From Thiodiazotropha sp040507245 (lineage in GTDB: Bacteria; Pseudomonadota; Gammaproteobacteria; Chromatiales; Chromatiaceae), in the NCBI GenBank assembly GCA_040507245.1, contig JBEVVH010000147.1:1-8992 (forward strand): a DNA stretch of 8,992 bases, read 5' to 3'. The notes below the pieces were generated by a model. That model saw only the letters and a list, made by a program, of their open reading frames with translations. It was not told the DNA's origin and did not search any database. The translations under genes and the position numbers were made by a program. Shown here piece by piece: positions 1 through 5,837 of this stretch (position 1 is its first letter; each line of letters begins with the position of its first letter).

Positions 1-69
1 CCGGGGCACTAATAGGCTGTCAAAGATCGAATCGATTTTGGTGGACTTGGATGTCCCAAAATCTTTCAT
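1..69 (-). CDS. Possible partial CDS leaving the left edge
   Basis: From an ATG at 69-67 the minus strand is open for 23 codons to the window edge (MKDFGTSKSTKID, continuing to LLVPR). The composition is more protein-like than that of the competing frames, with Lys, Asp and Ser rather than repeat-derived Pro and Gly. The same frame also stays open upstream into the hairpin repeat at 105-140, so the start is not certain. No clear ribosome binding site precedes the ATG. A plus-strand frame is open from position 2 to 265, so the assignment is ambiguous. I do not recognise the family. Confidence 0.18.
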   Translation of the reverse strand, partial: MKDFGTSKSTKIDSIFDSLLVPR

Positions 70-104
70 GAGATCGAAGACTCGCTTGCACGCTTTATTA
101 ATTT

Positions 105-140
105 CCCCTCTCCCTGGCCCTCTCCCGCAAGGGGAGAGGG
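105..140. repeat. GC-rich intergenic hairpin repeat, copy 1
   Basis: CCCCTCTCCC at 105-114 is followed by CCCTCTCCC at 118-126, a five-base loop GCAAG, and the exact complement GGGAGAGGG at 132-140. Either CT-rich arm can pair with the single GA-rich arm, so two alternative hairpins are possible. This unit type recurs between genes in many gammaproteobacterial chromosomes. No T-run follows on either strand, so a classical terminator role is not supported. Confidence 0.75.
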
Positions 141-220
141 AATACACGGATGGAGATGGACAGTTAACGAATTGCTTTTATTACTACCCAAGTAACAGAT
201 TTCGAAATACTCGATCACAG

Positions 221-251
221 CGCCCCCTCTCCCCTCGCGGGAGAGGGGGCG
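221..251. repeat. GC-rich intergenic hairpin repeat, copy 2
   Basis: A perfect 13-bp inverted repeat, CGCCCCCTCTCCC (221-233) and GGGAGAGGGGGCG (239-251), has a five-base loop CTCGC. It shares its core with the repeat at 105-140. It lies about 40 bases beyond the stop codon of the minus-strand permease gene, so it could protect the 3' end of that operon mRNA or stop transcription. No U-tract follows. Confidence 0.8.
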
Positions 252-291
252 ACAAAAACCCGTGAGCGCAGCGAACACCACAACTCAAAAC

Positions 292-1296
292 TCAAAATTC
301 CCCACTCCCCACCCCCGCCACAGCGGAAAGGTCGACAGAATAATCCATCAAATTAAACCCCCACCCCACCAGCATGATCGCAACCGCAAGGATCCCGCAG
401 AACAGCGCCAACGCCGGCCATTTGATCACCTTGCGCAGAATCAGCATCTCCGGCAGGGAGAGGGCGGCAATGCTCATCATGAACGCCAGGGCGGTACCCA
501 ACGCAACCCCCTTGCCAAGCATTGCTTCGGCCACCGGAATCACCCCGGTGGCGTTGGCGTAGAGGGGGATGCCGAGCAGCACCGCACCGGGTACGGCCCA
601 GATGTTGTCGCGTCCGCCCAGGTGTTCCGCCACCCACTCCTGAGGCACGAAACCGTGAAACAGGGCCCCGATGGCGATGGCCGCGATGACCCACTTCCAG
701 ATCCGCCCGACGATCGACTTGACCTCGGAAAGGGCGAACCGGTGACGGCCGCGTAGACTACGGTCAGGGGCTGCGCCCTGGTTTTGGCCCACACGGATTT
801 CCCATACGTAAGGCTCCACCCAACGTTCCGGACGGAATCGCTCCATGATCACCCCACCTGCGTAGGCCACCACCAAACCAGCGCCGATGTAGAGCGCTGC
901 CAATTCCCACCCCAGCAGTCCCACCAGGACCACCGCCGCCACCTCGTTGATCATCGGACTGGCGATGAGAAAAGAGAAGGTCACCCCGAGGGGAATCCCG
1001 GCTTCCACGAAACCGATGAAGAGTGGCACCGAGGAGCAGGAGCAGAAGGGCGTCATGGCGCCCAGCAGGATCGCCAGGACCCGCGCCATCCAGCGGGGTT
1101 TGTTACGCACGTAGTCCCGTACCTGTTCCGGGGAGAGCAGAGCGCGTAGCAAACCCATCAGGTAGATCACGGTCACCAGCAGGAAGAAGATCAGGGCAGT
1201 GTCCATGACGAAGAAGGCAAGCGCCTCCGCCACGGGGGTGCCGGGGGTCAGGCCGATCAGCTCGTAGACCAGGAGGTGGGACAGGTATTCGAACAT
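292..1296 (-). CDS. ArsP/YraQ-type (DUF318) permease
   Basis: A 334-residue integral membrane protein of the permease family that includes ArsP (organoarsenical efflux) and YraQ. The family hallmark TPFCSCSSVPLF lies at residues 82-93, with the CSC at 85-87. The matching second-half motif GIPLYANATGVIPV and a conserved AALSLPEM follow in the C-terminal half. About eight hydrophobic segments flank a hydrophilic central loop. I chose the ATG at 1296 because the longer frame to 1371 adds 25 non-family residues that overlap the upstream gene. The start lies ten bases after the DUF2703 stop, with GAGAG immediately before it. As the last gene of the arsR operon it probably exports the inducing compound, perhaps a metalloid or a thiol-bound species; the substrate is inference. 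It is not an ArsB or Acr3 pump. Confidence 0.88.
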   Translation of the reverse strand: MFEYLSHLLVYELIGLTPGTPVAEALAFFVMDTALIFFLLVTVIYLMGLLRALLSPEQVRDYVRNKPRWMARVLAILLGAMTPFCSCSSVPLFIGFVEAGIPLGVTFSFLIASPMINEVAAVVLVGLLGWELAALYIGAGLVVAYAGGVIMERFRPERWVEPYVWEIRVGQNQGAAPDRSLRGRHRFALSEVKSIVGRIWKWVIAAIAIGALFHGFVPQEWVAEHLGGRDNIWAVPGAVLLGIPLYANATGVIPVAEAMLGKGVALGTALAFMMSIAALSLPEMLILRKVIKWPALALFCGILAVAIMLVGWGFNLMDYSVDLSAVAGVGSGEF

Positions 1297-1306
1297 CTCT
1301 CGTGTC

Positions 1307-1699
1307 TCAGTTGCAGCAGTCCACGGCCTTGCATACCGCACGCTGAATCCAATCGACCGGCAGATCCTCACGGGTCACGCCATCGAAACTCAGGGTACGG
1401 CAGTTCACCGTCGGTGCGCCGATGAGATCCGCACAGCTTGGGCAACTGCTCTCACCCGGGCGGGAATCCTCCAGTAGCTGTTCCAGGGGAACCCCATCGA
1501 TCAACAGGCTGTTGGATCGATCCAGCATTGCGGATGAGAGTTGGGTCTCCTGCAGCAGGAACCGCACCCCCTCGGGTGCGCATTCACGGTTGAGTCGTTC
1601 GATCGCTTTAATCACCGCCTGGCCGCTGGTCTCACAGCGGCTGCAGGTCGCGCCCTCGACTTCCAGGTGGCGCCATTCCAGGATATGGGTCTGCATCAT
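1307..1699 (-). CDS. DUF2703 family cysteine-rich protein
   Basis: A 130-residue soluble protein recognised as DUF2703-like from its opening LEWRHLEVEGATCSRC, an SNSLLIDGVPLEQLL segment, and a later CPSC. It has nine cysteines: C19-x2-C22, C40, C86-x2-C89, C100, C123 and a terminal pair C128-C129. The thioredoxin-like layout and CxxC pairs suggest thiol redox chemistry or soft-metal binding in the cytoplasm, but the family has no settled function. AGGAG at 1709-1705 is five bases from the first ATG (1699) and eight from the second (1696), so either may be used. It sits 28 bases after arsR and ten before the permease, so the three genes are co-transcribed. It may hand the ArsR ligand to the permease or reduce it; that is inference. 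Confidence 0.82.
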   Translation of the reverse strand: MMQTHILEWRHLEVEGATCSRCETSGQAVIKAIERLNRECAPEGVRFLLQETQLSSAMLDRSNSLLIDGVPLEQLLEDSRPGESSCPSCADLIGAPTVNCRTLSFDGVTREDLPVDWIQRAVCKAVDCCN

Positions 1700-1727
1700 G
1701 ATTGCTCCTTTTGATGGGATTAGGTCT

Positions 1728-2081
1728 TCAGGCGCAGCAGCGGGCCTGGGGGCGCCCCGGGGCGCCGGCCAGGCGATGCTGATCCTCAAGGTAGGGAGAC
1801 TGATCTGCGGTCGCCCTGACGGTGGTTTGCAACACCTCGTCCATCCACTCCGGGAGCTCCGGGTGGAGCCGGTAGTGGATCCACAGTCCGTCACGCCGGT
1901 CGAGCACCAGTCCCCACTCTCTCAAATGGGCCAGGTGGCGGGAGATCTTGGGTTGGGACTGGTCCAGGGCATGGGTCAGCTGGCAGACGCACAGTTCCTC
2001 CGAACGGGCGAGCAGCAGCAGGCAGCGCAGGCGGATGTCACCGCTCAGGGCGGCGTAGAAGGTTTCGGCGGTGGGTGTCAT
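1728..2081 (-). CDS. ArsR/SmtB-family transcriptional repressor
   Basis: A 117-residue winged-helix repressor. Residues 6-26 match the family N-terminus (ETFYAALSGDIRLRCLLLL). The inducer motif ELCVCQL gives C31 and C33 in the helix before the recognition helix QSQPKISRHLAHLREWGLV (41-59), and the beta wing follows (DRRDGLWIHYRL). The classic third cysteine of ELCVCDLC is missing, but the protein ends in RCCA with C115 and C116, which could complete a trivalent arsenic or antimony site. The ATG at 2081 is the only suitable start: it has no Shine-Dalgarno sequence and lies almost at the predicted transcription start. The protein probably represses its own operon through the palindrome at 2101-2114. 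Arsenite, or another thiophilic ligand, is the likely inducer; the exact ligand is unknown. Confidence 0.9.
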   Translation of the reverse strand: MTPTAETFYAALSGDIRLRCLLLLARSEELCVCQLTHALDQSQPKISRHLAHLREWGLVLDRRDGLWIHYRLHPELPEWMDEVLQTTVRATADQSPYLEDQHRLAGAPGRPQARCCA

Positions 2082-2088
2082 GGGTCTA

Positions 2089-2117
2089 TATATAACGCTA
2101 ACGTAATATTACGTCAA
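2089..2117 (-). promoter_or_regulatory. arsR operon promoter (sigma70 type)
   Basis: On the minus strand TTGACG (2117-2112) is separated by exactly 17 bases from TATATA (2094-2089). The -35 box matches the consensus at five of six positions and the -10 at four of six. Transcription should begin around 2082-2083, one or two bases before the arsR ATG, giving a leaderless or nearly leaderless mRNA. Confidence 0.65.
2101..2114. promoter_or_regulatory. Palindromic operator candidate for ArsR
   Basis: ACGTAATATTACGT is a perfect 14-bp palindrome. It covers the 3' half of the -35 box and most of the spacer of the arsR promoter, where a bound dimer would block RNA polymerase. It is flanked by near-mirrored arms, ATATATAACG (2088-2097) and CGTATATAT (2119-2127). 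It also lies about 85 bases upstream of the divergent ygbA-like gene, so one site could affect both directions. Assignment to ArsR is by position. Confidence 0.6.
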
Positions 2118-2198
2118 ACGTATATATTCATTTTCTGCCGGATTCTGCAAATCGGGCCCTGTGGTATCTTGGGATCTCCTGCATATTTGGGGATCGAC

Positions 2199-2540
2199 GT
2201 GAGTCAGCGGCGGATCGAACGTGAAAAACAGACCATCTCAGCGATGATGGCCCTCTATTGCCGGGACCACCATGGGGAATCCCAGGCTTTGTGCGAGTCC
2301 TGCGCACAACTGCTCGACTATGCCCATAAACGTCTCGATACCTGCCCCTTCCAGCAAAACAAACCGGCCTGCAACCACTGCACGGTGCATTGCTATGCCC
2401 GCAGCAAGCGAGACCAGGTCCAGGCGGTGATGCGCTACTCCGGCCCGAGGATGCTGCTGCGCCACCCCCTGCTGAGCTTCTATCATCTGCTCGACAAATT
2501 TCGCGAAGTGCCCAAGCTGGGGCGTCCGGGTGGTTCCTGA
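2199..2540 (+). CDS. YgbA-family (nitrous oxide-stimulated promoter) protein
   Basis: A 113-residue cytoplasmic protein of the YgbA_NO family, named for the E. coli gene controlled by the nitric-oxide sensor NsrR. Visible hallmarks are an N-terminal REKQTISAMMALYC, C32-x2-C35 before QLLDYAHKRLDTCPF, then C58-x2-C61-x3-C65 in PACNHCTVHCY, and the terminal block MRYSGPRMLLRHPLL. The seven cysteines suggest a metal or iron-sulfur site, but this is not proven here. The GTG at 2199 is chosen because GGGGA (2189-2193) lies five bases upstream and the protein then begins where the family does. An open frame extends upstream on this strand but crosses the divergent arsR operon antisense and is not real coding. 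It probably serves in nitrosative-stress tolerance. I found no convincing NsrR site. Confidence 0.87.
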   Translation: MSQRRIEREKQTISAMMALYCRDHHGESQALCESCAQLLDYAHKRLDTCPFQQNKPACNHCTVHCYARSKRDQVQAVMRYSGPRMLLRHPLLSFYHLLDKFREVPKLGRPGGS

Positions 2541-2767
2541 AGCCTTGCCGAAATCTTGGAATAGATCGTTTTCTATCGTTTTGCGGTGTTTTTGTATCCA
2601 TTGATCAATGTTCAAGAGTTCTAAAATAGCTATAATAATCAATGAACTGGGACTGTATTTATTAGGATAAGCGAAAATATGTAAATTAATGAATATACAA
2701 TAAAAACATTTATGTATATATTTAAATATACTTAATAATCTAGTATGTATATATATTAATTGACATT
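2541..2767. promoter_or_regulatory. AT-rich intergenic region with repeats before the XRE/Fic pair
   Basis: This spacer is much richer in A and T than its neighbours. TATGTATATAT occurs at 2711-2721 and again at 2744-2754, 33 bases apart. Between them is the perfect palindrome TATATTTAAATATA (2717-2730), which overlaps the first copy. These are plausible binding sites for the XRE protein encoded just downstream, as in autoregulated toxin-antitoxin operons. Several possible -10 boxes occur but none has a convincing -35 partner. There is no clear terminator for the upstream gene. Confidence 0.4.
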
Positions 2768-3232
2768 ATGAGCATGAAAGAGGTCGTGCAGAAGCAGTAC
2801 CGGGAGCATATCAACCGGGTGCGTCATCAACTGAAGGACCTGACGATGCCATCGGAGGGTTGGCTACGGACGGCTCGAAAGGCTCTGGGTATGTCCGGAG
2901 CACAGTTAGCCCGGCGTCTGGGTGTCACCCGGGCAATGGTGTCGAATACGGAGCGGGCCGAGCAGGACGGGGGCGTGACCCTCAAGACACTGCAGAATAT
3001 GGCGCAGGCGATGGATTGCCGGCTCGTCTATGCCATTATACCCGAGCAGGAGATCGAGGCGATCCTGCAAGCACGAGCCTACAAAAAGGCGCGGGAGCAG
3101 GTGATGGCTGCCGGTGTCCAGATGGCCCTTGAAGCGCAAACCTTGAGTCAGGACAAACTCGACGAACAGGTGCAGCGCCTCGCGCGTGAGATATTGGAAA
3201 AACGTGGCTCACTACTATGGAATGAGCAATGA
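2768..3232 (+). CDS. Mobile mystery protein A (XRE-family DNA-binding protein)
   Basis: A 154-residue helix-turn-helix protein matching the 'mobile mystery protein A' family. The N-terminal stretch KQYREHINRVRHQL is helical. Residues 31-76 hold GWLRTARKALGMSGAQLARR and then LGVTRAMVSNTERAE, with the recognition helix near 54-63; after this comes CRLVYAIIP, as in other family members. The C-terminal 70 residues are charged and helical, suited to pairing with a partner. The ATG at 2768 lacks a visible Shine-Dalgarno sequence; a second ATG at 2774 is an alternative. Its stop overlaps the start of the Fic gene by ATGA (3229-3232), so the two are translationally coupled. It is likely an antitoxin-like regulator of the pair; that role is inferred from gene order and domains, not shown for this copy. 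Confidence 0.86.
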   Translation: MSMKEVVQKQYREHINRVRHQLKDLTMPSEGWLRTARKALGMSGAQLARRLGVTRAMVSNTERAEQDGGVTLKTLQNMAQAMDCRLVYAIIPEQEIEAILQARAYKKAREQVMAAGVQMALEAQTLSQDKLDEQVQRLAREILEKRGSLLWNEQ

Positions 3233-3822
3233 GCGAGATCGACAGCGCTACGGATGGCGCCACCCCGGTGGATCCGGATGAGAGAGAAGGGCTGCGATTC
3301 GTCCATGTCCAGACACGCGGTCAGCTGGACGAGTTGGAACAGGTTAACATTCAGGCGGGCCTGCAGTGGCTCGAACGCCAGTGTAACGCAGACATACTGA
3401 GTGGACGGTTTGTCCGCGATTTCCACCAGAAGCTGTTTGGCCAGGTCTGGAAGTGGGCGGGCAGTTTGCGCACCACCGGTAAGAATATCGGTTGTGATCC
3501 ACGCTACATCCCCGTCGAGTTGCACAAACTCCTGGGTGACACACGATATTGGATCGAACATGAAACCTATTCCAAACGTGAATTGGCGATCAGGTTTCAC
3601 CACCGACTCGTATCGATTCATCCGTTTCCCAATGGCAACGGTCGACATGCCCGGATCATGGCGGATGCGCTTTTAATGTTTGTTCTGGGTCAACCGCCGA
3701 TCGATTGGGCCGGTGGGCATGAGCTGAAGTCCATGTCCGTCCAGCGCAACCGGTACATTGCGGCCCTCAGAGCGGCCGATACCGGCGATTACCAGCCTCT
3801 GTTGGAATTCGTGGGACTCTGA
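3229..3822 (+). CDS. Mobile mystery protein B (Fic-domain protein)
   Basis: A 197-residue Fic-domain protein of the 'mobile mystery protein B' family. The Fic active-site motif is HPFPNGNGRHAR at 131-142: His131 is the expected catalytic base, and Asn135 stands where most Fic enzymes have Asp or Glu for magnesium. Other family marks are TPVDPDEREGL (12-22), FGQVWKWAGSLRTTGKNIG (70-88) and RFHHRLVSI before the motif. Fic proteins usually transfer AMP from ATP to a protein hydroxyl group, and small ones often act as toxins such as those modifying gyrase. Whether this family AMPylates is unknown to me. No standard inhibitory (S/T)xxxE(G/N) motif is seen in it or in its partner, though LDELEQVN (33-40) is placed similarly. 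It is coupled to the XRE gene by a four-base overlap and followed at once by the prfC promoter. Confidence 0.88.
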   Translation: MSEIDSATDGATPVDPDEREGLRFVHVQTRGQLDELEQVNIQAGLQWLERQCNADILSGRFVRDFHQKLFGQVWKWAGSLRTTGKNIGCDPRYIPVELHKLLGDTRYWIEHETYSKRELAIRFHHRLVSIHPFPNGNGRHARIMADALLMFVLGQPPIDWAGGHELKSMSVQRNRYIAALRAADTGDYQPLLEFVGL

Positions 3823-3823
3823 A

Positions 3824-3852
3824 TTCATCGAAACGGGTTCTTCCGATATAAT
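3824..3852 (+). promoter_or_regulatory. prfC promoter (sigma70 type)
   Basis: A perfect TATAAT (3847-3852) is preceded by exactly 17 bases and a weak -35, TTCATC (3824-3829), which overlaps the region just after the Fic stop codon. Transcription would start near 3859, leaving a leader of about 115 bases before prfC. This gives prfC expression independent of the XRE/Fic operon. Confidence 0.55.
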
Positions 3853-3865
3853 GCAGCGCTTTTTC

Positions 3866-3883
3866 ACGCCCCAAGGGGCGTTT
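3866..3883 (+). terminator. Short hairpin in the prfC leader, possible weak terminator
   Basis: ACGCCCC (3866-3872), AA and GGGGCGT (3875-3881) form a compact GC stem followed by TTT. The U-tract is short, so termination would be weak. It lies just after the predicted prfC start site, where it could end Fic-operon read-through or cap the 5' end of the prfC mRNA. Confidence 0.35.
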
Positions 3884-3894
3884 ACCGACTGTTA

Positions 3895-3949
3895 GCAGGC
3901 GGTTCTCAACGAAGGATCGTACCGTCTGAGTAGAATTTCAACTGCCTGC
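3895..3949 (+). promoter_or_regulatory. Stem-loop in the prfC 5' leader
   Basis: GCAGGCGGTT (3895-3904) pairs with AACTGCCTGC (3940-3949) at nine of ten positions, enclosing a 35-base loop. The ribosome binding region AAGGG (3961-3965) lies just outside. The leader could be a structured control element, but no known riboswitch is recognised. Confidence 0.3.
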
Positions 3950-3973
3950 CAGGCCAGTTAAGGGTTCCCAAAT

Positions 3974-5560
3974 ATGAGTGATGGCAATCTAGTAACCGAG
4001 ATCAGCAAAAGGCGCACCTTTGCCATTATCTCGCACCCGGACGCCGGTAAGACCACATTGACGGAAAAGTTGCTGCTGTTCGGCGGTGCGATCCAGATGG
4101 CGGGCACCGTCAAGGGCCGCAAGGCCGCCCGGCATGCCACCTCGGACTGGATGGAGATGGAGAAGGAGCGCGGTATCTCGGTCACCTCCTCGGTGATGCA
4201 GTTCCCCTACCGGGACGAGATCGTCAACCTGCTCGATACCCCCGGCCACGAGGACTTCTCCGAGGACACCTACCGCACCCTCACTGCCGTCGACTCGGCT
4301 CTGATGGTGATCGACGTGGCCAAGGGTGTGGAGGAGCGCACCATCAAGCTGATGGAGGTGTGCCGTTTGCGGGACACCCCGATCCTCACCTTCGTCAACA
4401 AGCTCGACCGCGAGGGTCGTGATCCGCTGGAGATTCTCGACGAGATTGAACAGGTGTTGAAGATCAAGTGCGCGCCGGTCTCCTGGCCCATCGGCATGGG
4501 CAAACGGCTCAAGGGTGTGTATGACCTGCGCACCGATGCGACCCATCTGTTCAGCGCCACTCACGGCGGAAAGATTCAGGTGGGCGAGGTCATTCAGGGT
4601 ATCGACAATCCCAAGCTGGATGAACTGATCGGTGGACAGGCTCAGGAGTTGCGGGATGAGATCGAACTGGTGCGCGGCGCCAGCCACGAACTCGACTTGG
4701 AGGCCTATGCGCGGGGTGAACTGACCCCGGTGTTCTTCGGTTCGGCGATCAACAATTTCGGTGTGCGGGAACTGCTCGACGCCTTCGTCGAGTACGCCCC
4801 GGCTCCCCTGTCCCGCACTACCCAGCAGCGCCTGGTGGCGCCCGCTGAAGGCAAGTTCAGCGGTTTCGTATTCAAGATTCAGGCGAACATGGATCCCCAG
4901 CATCGCGATCGGGTGGCCTTCATGCGGGTCTGTTCCGGTCAGTACCGCAAGGGTATGAAGATGTTCCAGGTGCGTACCGGCAAGAGCGTCCAGGTGAGCA
5001 ACGCGATCACCTTCCAGGCGGACGAGCGCCGGCATGTGGAGGAGGCCTGGCCCGGTGACATCATCGGTCTGCACAATCACGGCACCATCCAGATCGGTGA
5101 CACCTTCACCGAGGGCGAAACCCTGAAGTATGAAGGTATTCCCTACTTTGCTCCGGAGCTGTTCCGCCGGGTGGTGCTGCGCGATCCGCTGAAGCAGAAG
5201 GCATTGCTCAAGGGGGTGCTGCAGTTGTGCGAGGAGGGCGCCACCCAGGTGTTCCGCCCGCTGAAGAACAACGATCTGATCCTCGGCGCGGTGGGTATGC
5301 TGCAGTTCGACGTGGCGGTACAGCGCCTCAAGCACGAGTACAAGGTCGAGGCCATCGTCGAGGCGATCAGCGTCGCCACCACCCGCTGGATCTCCTGCCC
5401 GGACGACAAGATGCTGGAGCGATTCAGGGACAAGAACTTCGAGAACCTGGTATTGGACGGGGACGATCAGCTGGTCTATCTGGCCCCCACCCGGGTGAAT
5501 CTCGATCTGGCCATCGAACGCTGGCCGGATGTCTCCTTCCTTGCAACCCGGGAGCTGTAA
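3974..5560 (+). CDS. prfC: Peptide chain release factor 3 (RF3)
   Basis: A 528-residue translational GTPase close to the 529 of E. coli RF3. It removes RF1 or RF2 from the ribosome after peptide release and takes part in quality control of translation. The G domain shows G1 SHPDAGKT (20-27), the RF3 signature HATSDWMEMEKERGIS (54-69) containing switch I, G3 DTPGH (88-92) and G4 NKLD (142-145). The beta-barrel domain and the C-terminal RF3-specific domain follow without any break. The ATG at 3974 gives the normal N-terminus (EISKRRTFAIISHP); AAGGG lies eight bases upstream. It has its own promoter at 3824-3852 and a separate leader. The upstream neighbour is an accessory XRE/Fic pair, notable because prfC is a known chromosomal target of SXT/R391 conjugative elements; the gene here is intact. 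Confidence 0.98.
   Translation: MSDGNLVTEISKRRTFAIISHPDAGKTTLTEKLLLFGGAIQMAGTVKGRKAARHATSDWMEMEKERGISVTSSVMQFPYRDEIVNLLDTPGHEDFSEDTYRTLTAVDSALMVIDVAKGVEERTIKLMEVCRLRDTPILTFVNKLDREGRDPLEILDEIEQVLKIKCAPVSWPIGMGKRLKGVYDLRTDATHLFSATHGGKIQVGEVIQGIDNPKLDELIGGQAQELRDEIELVRGASHELDLEAYARGELTPVFFGSAINNFGVRELLDAFVEYAPAPLSRTTQQRLVAPAEGKFSGFVFKIQANMDPQHRDRVAFMRVCSGQYRKGMKMFQVRTGKSVQVSNAITFQADERRHVEEAWPGDIIGLHNHGTIQIGDTFTEGETLKYEGIPYFAPELFRRVVLRDPLKQKALLKGVLQLCEEGATQVFRPLKNNDLILGAVGMLQFDVAVQRLKHEYKVEAIVEAISVATTRWISCPDDKMLERFRDKNFENLVLDGDDQLVYLAPTRVNLDLAIERWPDVSFLATREL
4025..4041 (+). other. Candidate SXT/R391-type attachment core in prfC
   Basis: ATTATCTCGCACCCGGA lies in the codons around the P-loop of prfC. 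From memory, the 17-base core used by SXT/R391 elements in enteric and vibrio prfC is ATTATTTCTCACCCGGA, which differs here at two positions. The stretch is constrained by protein sequence, so similarity is expected even without any integration. It appears unoccupied. Confidence 0.3.
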
Positions 5561-5561
5561 A

Positions 5562-5578
5562 CCCTGTTGAGCACAGGG
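5562..5578 (+). terminator. Hairpin immediately after prfC
   Basis: CCCTGT (5562-5567), loop TGAGC and ACAGGG (5573-5578) form a perfect six-bp stem one base after the prfC stop. No U-run follows (CCAAACAG), so it is not a textbook intrinsic terminator but may mark the 3' end. The rest of the spacer to 5837 shows no gene, only scattered CCGG-rich short repeats. Confidence 0.3.
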
Positions 5579-5837
5579 CCAAACAGCCTCCGGCAGGATT
5601 GCAAATCAACCGGCCTAAACCATACTTAAATTAAAGGGACCACTGATCAATTCATGCTCCGGTGCGAGCCGGTAAAGCGAGGCTGCTGCGCGGGAAGTAA
5701 TAGCCATGAGCCGATTGTTCCGTGGATTTTCCGCCGGCCGCAGTAGTTCGTCTCACCCTCATACGCGATCCAGCATGAGTCAGAGGTTCCCGGAGCGCTG
5801 ACACTGCGCTCGGCAGGGTATCAAGAGGAGGTTGACG

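Noticed and set aside
1422..2198. Long plus-strand open frame upstream of the ygbA-like gene
   Set aside because: It is antisense to DUF2703 and arsR, which are clear family members. Only the part from the GTG at 2199 matches YgbA.
2115..2198. NsrR operator upstream of the ygbA-like gene
   Set aside because: GCATATTT and ATCTT fragments are present, but they do not form the expected spaced dyad.
2760..2765. Perfect TTGACA just before the XRE start codon
   Set aside because: A -10 box 17 bases downstream would fall inside the gene at about 2783, where the sequence is GGTCGT. It is probably chance in AT-rich DNA.
3989..5335. 448-codon minus-strand frame inside prfC
   Set aside because: It is a shadow of a GC-rich, codon-biased gene. 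RF3 motifs on the plus strand run without interruption, and the antisense product has low-complexity His/Leu/Gln composition.
5832..5837. TTG start two codons upstream for the 69-residue protein
   Set aside because: The AGGAGG would touch the TTG directly, while the ATG at 5838 has ideal spacing.
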